Shown here one piece after another: positions 59,952 to 64,000 of a stretch of 64,000 nt of DNA. Location of the stretch: contig NHBK01000010.1 of NCBI GenBank assembly GCA_002173095.1, positions 78,371 through 142,370 on the forward strand. Reading direction: 5' to 3'. Below the pieces are notes generated by a model. It made no database searches and was not told where the DNA came from. It saw nothing but the letters and a program-made list of their open reading frames with translations. Each line of letters opens with the position of its first letter. The first letter of the stretch is position 1. The position numbers and the translations under genes were made by a program. Source of the DNA: Hyphomonadaceae bacterium TMED5 (GTDB taxonomy: Bacteria > Pseudomonadota > Alphaproteobacteria > Caulobacterales > Hyphomonadaceae).

Positions 59952-60710
59952 TTAGCCAACCCAGCCAGCAGCCCGAACCTCGGGCCCATAGGTGCGACTG
60001 ACAGGAACTTCGACGCCAGACTTGAGAATGATGGTCAGTCGCCCTGACGCGCTGCGCACCTCCTGAACCCCTTGTTCAGCGACCCACCATGACCGGTGCG
60101 TCTGCAAGCCCCTGGCCTGTTCAAGCTGGTGCATTGCCGTGCTGAGGCGTTCTAGAAACATATGCTCACCCGCGCTGGTGTGAACGCGAAGATAATGATC
60201 CTCAGATGAAAGCGCATAAAGGTCTGCATTTCGATAGGGCAAAGGCAGCCGGGACATAAAGCCCGAAAAACCATCAGCCCCCTCCGAACCATCGCCGTCT
60301 TTATTCTCCCCCATCCCCATAGATTGGGTCACATATCCGACACCCGTCATCGCGGCCGAAATCACCCAGACCATGCCATAAACAGCTGGTAGCTCTCTCA
60401 ATGGGACGCGACCACCCATGACATATTCCAGCCCGATCAGAACCGGCGTCACCATGACAGCACAAACCGAAACGATAATCAGAAACACAAGCCAGGCGGG
60501 CCAGCTACCGAGCCATTTCATAATGGAGCGATACACCAGTGTTCCGACTATGGATCCGTAGACCACAAGCCCGGTCCAGTAGAGCCAACTTTGCCAGATT
60601 GGAAGCGAACTCGTCGCGCCATACGGATTGATAATGGCCAGAAAGGTGCCGATCGCCAGCAGGATAAGGGCTTCACGCCCCTGCTTCGACCAGTTGATCG
60701 CGATACGCAA
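59952..60710 (-). CDS. LytTR-domain membrane regulator
   Basis: A 252-residue protein with four membrane segments in the N-terminal half and a LytTR DNA-binding domain at about 155-250: LPLPYRNADLYALSSEDHYLRVHTSAGEHMFLERLSTAMHQL, then THRSWWVAEQGVQEVR. It lies opposite the DUF2306 gene. The region between them holds three TTCGYGAA repeats 23 and 21 bases apart, the spacing LytTR regulators prefer. It probably senses something at the membrane and controls this divergent pair. Confidence 0.92.
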   Translation of the reverse strand: MRIAINWSKQGREALILLAIGTFLAIINPYGATSSLPIWQSWLYWTGLVVYGSIVGTLVYRSIMKWLGSWPAWLVFLIIVSVCAVMVTPVLIGLEYVMGGRVPLRELPAVYGMVWVISAAMTGVGYVTQSMGMGENKDGDGSEGADGFSGFMSRLPLPYRNADLYALSSEDHYLRVHTSAGEHMFLERLSTAMHQLEQARGLQTHRSWWVAEQGVQEVRSASGRLTIILKSGVEVPVSRTYGPEVRAAGWVG

Positions 60711-60745
60711 ACTCTTCCCCCTGTTTTTGGCCCTGTCATTCGCGC

Positions 60746-60797
60746 TTCGTGAACGACATTAGCCGCGTTTCGCGAAGCTCGTCATCCCTTTCGTGAA
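60746..60797. promoter_or_regulatory. three-repeat LytTR binding array
   Basis: TTCGTGAA at 60746-60753, TTCGCGAA at 60769-60776 and TTCGTGAA at 60790-60797 lie 23 and 21 bases apart, about two helical turns. LytTR domains bind direct repeats with this kind of spacing. The array lies between the LytTR gene and the divergent DUF2306 gene. Confidence 0.65.
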
Positions 60798-60885
60798 GTC
60801 TCGCTCGATTCCGCCGTCAGCTCAGTGATGATCGGCTCATCGGCACACCGCCGGATCATTTAACGAGCAGATGGAGATAGTCATC

Positions 60886-61437
60886 ATGACGGATACAGGC
60901 ATCACACCTTCACACACAACGCGCACAGGGTTCCGCCTTCCAAAGCCGACCGCGAACCAGATCTGGGTCACAGTTGCGCTCGTCATTTATACGTATTTCA
61001 CCTACCACATTCTAAGAGAGAATGACTGGGTGCCTCACTTCCGAATTGATCTGACACCATTGCTGGAAACATCTCTGGCCATTCAGATTCACGTCGCCGC
61101 AGCCGTCACAACTTTCAGCATTGGCCTTGTGCTGATGTTCGCCAAAAAGGGATTTGGTTTTCATCGCACACTCGGCTGGAGCTGGGTTGCGGCCATGGCC
61201 GTCACAGCCATCTCGTCTTTCTTCATCAGCACAATCAGCCCGGTTCACTTCAGCCCTATCCACGCGCTGTCAGCCTGGACGCTGATCGCCCTTCCTATGG
61301 GAATTGCTGCGGTGCGCCGTGGGGACGTCAAAAAGCATCGCAAGGAAATGACGTCCATGTTCGTTCGCGGCATGCTGATCGCCGGACTTTTCACCTTCCT
61401 GCCGGGCCGCCTCATGTTCAGCCTGTTCTTTGGATAA
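60886..61437 (+). CDS. DUF2306 membrane protein
   Basis: A protein of 183 residues with four membrane segments. DUF2306 features are HVAAAVTTFSIGLVLMFAKKGFGFHRTLGWSWVAAMAVTAISSFFI and PIHALSAWTLIALPMGIAAVRRGDVKKHRKEMTSMFVRGMLIAGLFTFLPGRLM, including several conserved His residues that might bind heme or metal. It is divergent from the LytTR membrane regulator and is the likely target. GGAG lies upstream. Confidence 0.88.
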   Translation: MTDTGITPSHTTRTGFRLPKPTANQIWVTVALVIYTYFTYHILRENDWVPHFRIDLTPLLETSLAIQIHVAAAVTTFSIGLVLMFAKKGFGFHRTLGWSWVAAMAVTAISSFFISTISPVHFSPIHALSAWTLIALPMGIAAVRRGDVKKHRKEMTSMFVRGMLIAGLFTFLPGRLMFSLFFG

Positions 61438-61576
61438 GACAAAAATCACTTAGTGGCGGCGGGGTTTACCCCTCGCCACATTTTTCTGAGATGCGGTAAG
61501 ATTTCAGGGTTGATGCATATGCTATACCATGGTTCTGGTGCCTCGAAATCACCGCCGCAGAATTCAGGAATACGGC

Positions 61577-62836
61577 ATGACCGCCTTCAGAAATGTTGCC
61601 TCACTCATTCTGTCCGCAGCTTTGCTTCAGGTGGCAGGCGGATTGCTGGGCGTTATTGTTCCAATCTCACTTGGCGCAGCGGGTGTTTCAGATGCGACGG
61701 TCGGCCTGATCGCGGGCATTTATTCTGCAGGCTTCATGGTTGGCGCGGCGATGGCACCGCGCATGATCCGGCGCATTGCCAATATCCGGGTGTTTGCTTT
61801 CGCGGCGGCGCTCGGCGCTGTTATGGCCCTTCTCATGGCCATGTATCGAGACCCTTATACCTGGTCGATTGCGCGCTTCGCGCAGGGCATTGGTATCGCC
61901 CTTATGTTTGCGAGCGTGGAAAGCTGGATGACAGAAGCAACGCCCGCCTCACAGCGCGGCTCGGTTCTGGGCGTGTATCACGTTGCGGCGAAAGTCGCGC
62001 TCATTCTCGGTCCCTTCCTCGCCATCGGCCACGCAGCAGAAGCGCTGGAACCATTCATCTGGTGCGGCATTTTCCTTGCCTTCGCGCTCATGCCTGTCTG
62101 CATCACAAAAAGTCTGCAGCCTGCACCGCCAGACCCGGACCCATTTCCGATCCGACGTATGTTTGATGTCGCCCCTTCGGCGGTGATCGGCGTTTTCATC
62201 GCAGGCTTTTCTAATACGGGCTTTCTCTCGCTCCTGCCGCTTTATGCGCAACAGGCGGGCGGCGCATCTGTAGCCAGCGCTGCGGCGACCTTAATGGCCG
62301 CCGCCTATATTGGCGGTGTTGCGAGCCAATGGCCTGCTGGCCTGATCTCTGACCATATTGACCGACGCATTGTGATTGGCGGCATGGGGCTACTTTCAGC
62401 AGTTGCTGCGCTGTTACTTGCGGTTCTGGACGGAAATCCCGGCTCGCTTCTGACGCAATTCCTGATCGGCATATGGGGCGCTGGCGCGCTGTCCTTTTAT
62501 GGCTTGTGCATTGCCCATGCCGCGGACCGGTGTGAGCCATCCAAAATCGCGCGCATGCTTTCTGGGCTCTTATTCGTCTGGGCGGCCGGTGCAGTCCTCG
62601 GCCCGATTGTCTTCGGTGTCGTCATGTCCTCACCACTGGCAACGCAAGGCCTGTTCATTCTTGAAGCGATCATCGGCCTGCTTCTATTCTTCCTGATGGT
62701 CTGGCGGCGTCAGGCAAAGGCTCCGGTCGTGGAAGAAAACCGCGAAAGCTTCGAAGTCGTTCAGCCAACATCCGTATTGGGTGCAGAAATCGACCCACGC
62801 TCACCTGACGCGACGGAGGAAATGCCGGCGTCCTGA
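61577..62836 (+). CDS. MFS family transporter
   Basis: A 419-residue protein with twelve predicted membrane segments. It begins TAFRNVASLILSAALLQVAGGLLGVIVPISLGAAGVS, and the loop after segment two carries GAAMAPRMIRRI; RFAQGIGIALMFASVESWMTEATP and LISDHIDRRIVIGGMG are other conserved loops. It resembles the YcaD-like MFS members. The substrate is unknown. The C-terminal 35 residues are acidic and cytoplasmic. The start at 61577 is chosen by the hydrophobic N-terminus. Confidence 0.93.
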   Translation: MTAFRNVASLILSAALLQVAGGLLGVIVPISLGAAGVSDATVGLIAGIYSAGFMVGAAMAPRMIRRIANIRVFAFAAALGAVMALLMAMYRDPYTWSIARFAQGIGIALMFASVESWMTEATPASQRGSVLGVYHVAAKVALILGPFLAIGHAAEALEPFIWCGIFLAFALMPVCITKSLQPAPPDPDPFPIRRMFDVAPSAVIGVFIAGFSNTGFLSLLPLYAQQAGGASVASAAATLMAAAYIGGVASQWPAGLISDHIDRRIVIGGMGLLSAVAALLLAVLDGNPGSLLTQFLIGIWGAGALSFYGLCIAHAADRCEPSKIARMLSGLLFVWAAGAVLGPIVFGVVMSSPLATQGLFILEAIIGLLLFFLMVWRRQAKAPVVEENRESFEVVQPTSVLGAEIDPRSPDATEEMPAS

Positions 62837-63015
62837 GCGGCCATCCGGGCGACTCACTTTCGCCCGGACAGCGCATATATTCATATCGCTAATTCCCGTC
62901 TGGAATTATTTTGCCATCAAACGGGCTGAAAAACCGCTTCGTCAAAGCGAAATCAAATAAAACTCAATTTTTTGGTCAAATTTACCCTTCAGAGCGCATT
63001 CGATTAAAGATGGAG

Positions 63016-63043
63016 TTGCGCCAACCGCTTGCATTGATATAAC
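63016..63043 (+). promoter_or_regulatory. possible sucC promoter
   Basis: TTGCGC and TATAAC are 16 bases apart and face sucC. The first transcribed base would lie about 48 bases before the ATG. The match is only moderate. Confidence 0.4.
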
Positions 63044-63097
63044 CCGGACCTGTCTTAGGGGGCGTCCCGCCTTCAAAACTAATAAGAGGCAGCATCC

Positions 63098-64000
63098 ATG
63101 AACATTCACGAGCATCAGGCCAAAGCAGTCCTGAAATCTTTCGGCGCACCGGTCGCAGAAGGTGTAGCGGTATTCTCCGTTGAAGAAGCAGCTGAAGCAG
63201 CCGCTAAACTTCCAGGTCCACTTTATGTCGTGAAAAGCCAGATCCACGCGGGTGGCCGCGGTAAAGGCAAATTCAAAGAAGCTGCTGCTGGCGAAAAGGG
63301 TGGCGTTCGCCTCGCTTTCTCTCCTGAAGAAGTCTACGAAAACGTCAAAGCTATGCTCGGCAACACTCTGGTCACGCACCAGACTGGCCCGGAAGGCAAG
63401 CAGGTAAACCGCATTTACATTGAAGATGGCGCAGACATTGCGACCGAGCTTTACTGCTCGCTTCTGGTAAACCGCGAAACGGGACAGCCTGCATTCGTCG
63501 TCTCTACCGAAGGCGGCATGGACATTGAGGACGTAGCTGCTTCTACACCTGAGAAAATCCTCACCATCAATATCGACCCGACAGCTGGCGTGACCGAAGC
63601 TGACTGTGAAGAGCTGTGCAAAGCGCTCGCTCTGGAAGGTTCTGCGAAGGAAGACGGCTTCAAGCTCTTCCCGATCCTCTACAAAGCCTTCACCGAAAAA
63701 GACATGTCCATGCTGGAGATCAACCCACTGATCGTCATGGAAGATGGCCACCTTCGCGTTCTCGACGCGAAAGTGTCTTTCGACGGCAACGCCCTCTTCC
63801 GTCACCCGGACATTATGGAACTGCGTGACACGACCGAAGAAGACGAAAAAGAAATCGAAGCGTCCGAATGGGACCTCGCTTACATTTCTCTCGACGGCAA
63901 TATCGGCTGTATGGTGAACGGTGCTGGTCTCGCTATGGCGACCATGGACATCATCAAACTCTACGGTGCTGAGCCAGCTAACTTCTGTGACGTTGGCGGC
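63098..64000 (+). CDS. sucC: succinyl-CoA synthetase beta subunit SucC (3' end outside window)
   Basis: SucC binds the nucleotide and CoA in the TCA-cycle step that forms succinate with ATP or GTP. The 301 visible codons run to the end of the window without a stop. The protein begins [19 protein letters not shown], then [14 protein letters not shown] (ATP-grasp), [19 protein letters not shown], and [31 protein letters not shown], with [26 protein letters not shown] near the cut. AGAGGC lies about ten bases before the ATG. sucD normally follows. Confidence 0.97.
   Translation, partial: MNIHEHQAKAVLKSFGAPVAEGVAVFSVEEAAEAAAKLPGPLYVVKSQIHAGGRGKGKFKEAAAGEKGGVRLAFSPEEVYENVKAMLGNTLVTHQTGPEGKQVNRIYIEDGADIATELYCSLLVNRETGQPAFVVSTEGGMDIEDVAASTPEKILTINIDPTAGVTEADCEELCKALALEGSAKEDGFKLFPILYKAFTEKDMSMLEINPLIVMEDGHLRVLDAKVSFDGNALFRHPDIMELRDTTEEDEKEIEASEWDLAYISLDGNIGCMVNGAGLAMATMDIIKLYGAEPANFCDVGG

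Noticed and set aside
62942..63805. 287-codon open frame opposite sucC
   Set aside because: sucC is well supported and runs off the window; the antisense frame reflects codon bias.
1..64000. CRISPR array, rRNA, transposase or prophage genes
   Set aside because: No regularly spaced repeats, rRNA-like sequence, transposase motif or phage structural gene was seen on either strand.

Overview
The window looks like ordinary chromosome from an alphaproteobacterium, most likely of the Hyphomonadaceae/Caulobacterales side. The clues are the gene set and order (ftsK-lolA, phaR/phaB, a SUV3-like helicase-S4-TerB-fdxA-carD-rpoH run, gpsA-mmcB, zapE, sucC), a CtrA-like box upstream of carD, a CYP153-like P450 typical of marine hydrocarbon users, and many exported proteins and lipoproteins. 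This placement is inference; no rRNA, tRNA, CRISPR array, phage or transposase gene was found.

Layout. 0-5 kb: the 3' end of ftsK, lolA, the PHB regulator and reductase (phaR, phaB) and exported proteins. 5-8 kb: DUF971, Trm112-like, LON-domain and thioredoxin-TPR genes, then DUF1272 and a prolyl-tRNA editing protein. 8-15 kb: a DUF6065 protein, a nuclease-like lipoprotein, rpoH, carD, fdxA, TerB-like, S4 and a large SUV3-type helicase. The rpoH ribosome-binding site lies inside a perfect 11-bp hairpin. 15.4-16.5 kb: an AT-rich sulfotransferase gene bounded by 25-bp direct repeats that copy the 3' end of the neighbouring PH-domain gene; it is probably an acquired insert. 17-21 kb: a SUMF1-fold lipoprotein, a dienelactone hydrolase, the ohrR/ohr peroxide defence pair and exported proteins. 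21-25 kb: typA, a possible modification-dependent HNH nuclease, a 49-aa secreted Cys-rich peptide and a GNAT enzyme. 25-30 kb: a complete efflux operon (TetR, HlyD-type adaptor, ABC ATPase, ABC permease, outer-membrane factor). 30-36 kb: YggS, a ThiE-like protein, and fabI, GNAT, queE and fabA. 36-45 kb: a hydroxyacid dehydrogenase, hydrolase, MoeB-like protein, PIF1-like helicase, TetR/gpsA/mmcB, a DUF418 protein and an iron alcohol dehydrogenase. 45-54 kb: a fused oligopeptide-type ABC ATPase, threonine ammonia-lyase, an FKBP lipoprotein, a CYP153-like P450 and an acyltransferase. 54-64 kb: a lone receiver protein, rhomboid, zapE, a GDSL esterase, an ArsR regulator, a TAXI binding protein, a LytTR membrane regulator opposite a DUF2306 protein, an MFS transporter and the 5' part of sucC.

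How the genes work together. Clear functional groups are PHB storage (phaR, phaB), stress response (rpoH, thioredoxin-TPR, ohrR/ohr), a self-contained five-gene efflux unit under its own TetR repressor, fatty-acid synthesis (fabA, fabI), and envelope or division functions (ftsK, lolA, zapE). Several regulatory sites are visible as dyads or repeats next to their likely regulators: ohrR/ohr, both TetR genes and the LytTR gene. Part 2 concentrates on the rpoH hairpin, the repeat-bounded insert, the LytTR repeat array, three very short membrane or secreted proteins, and the HNH protein.
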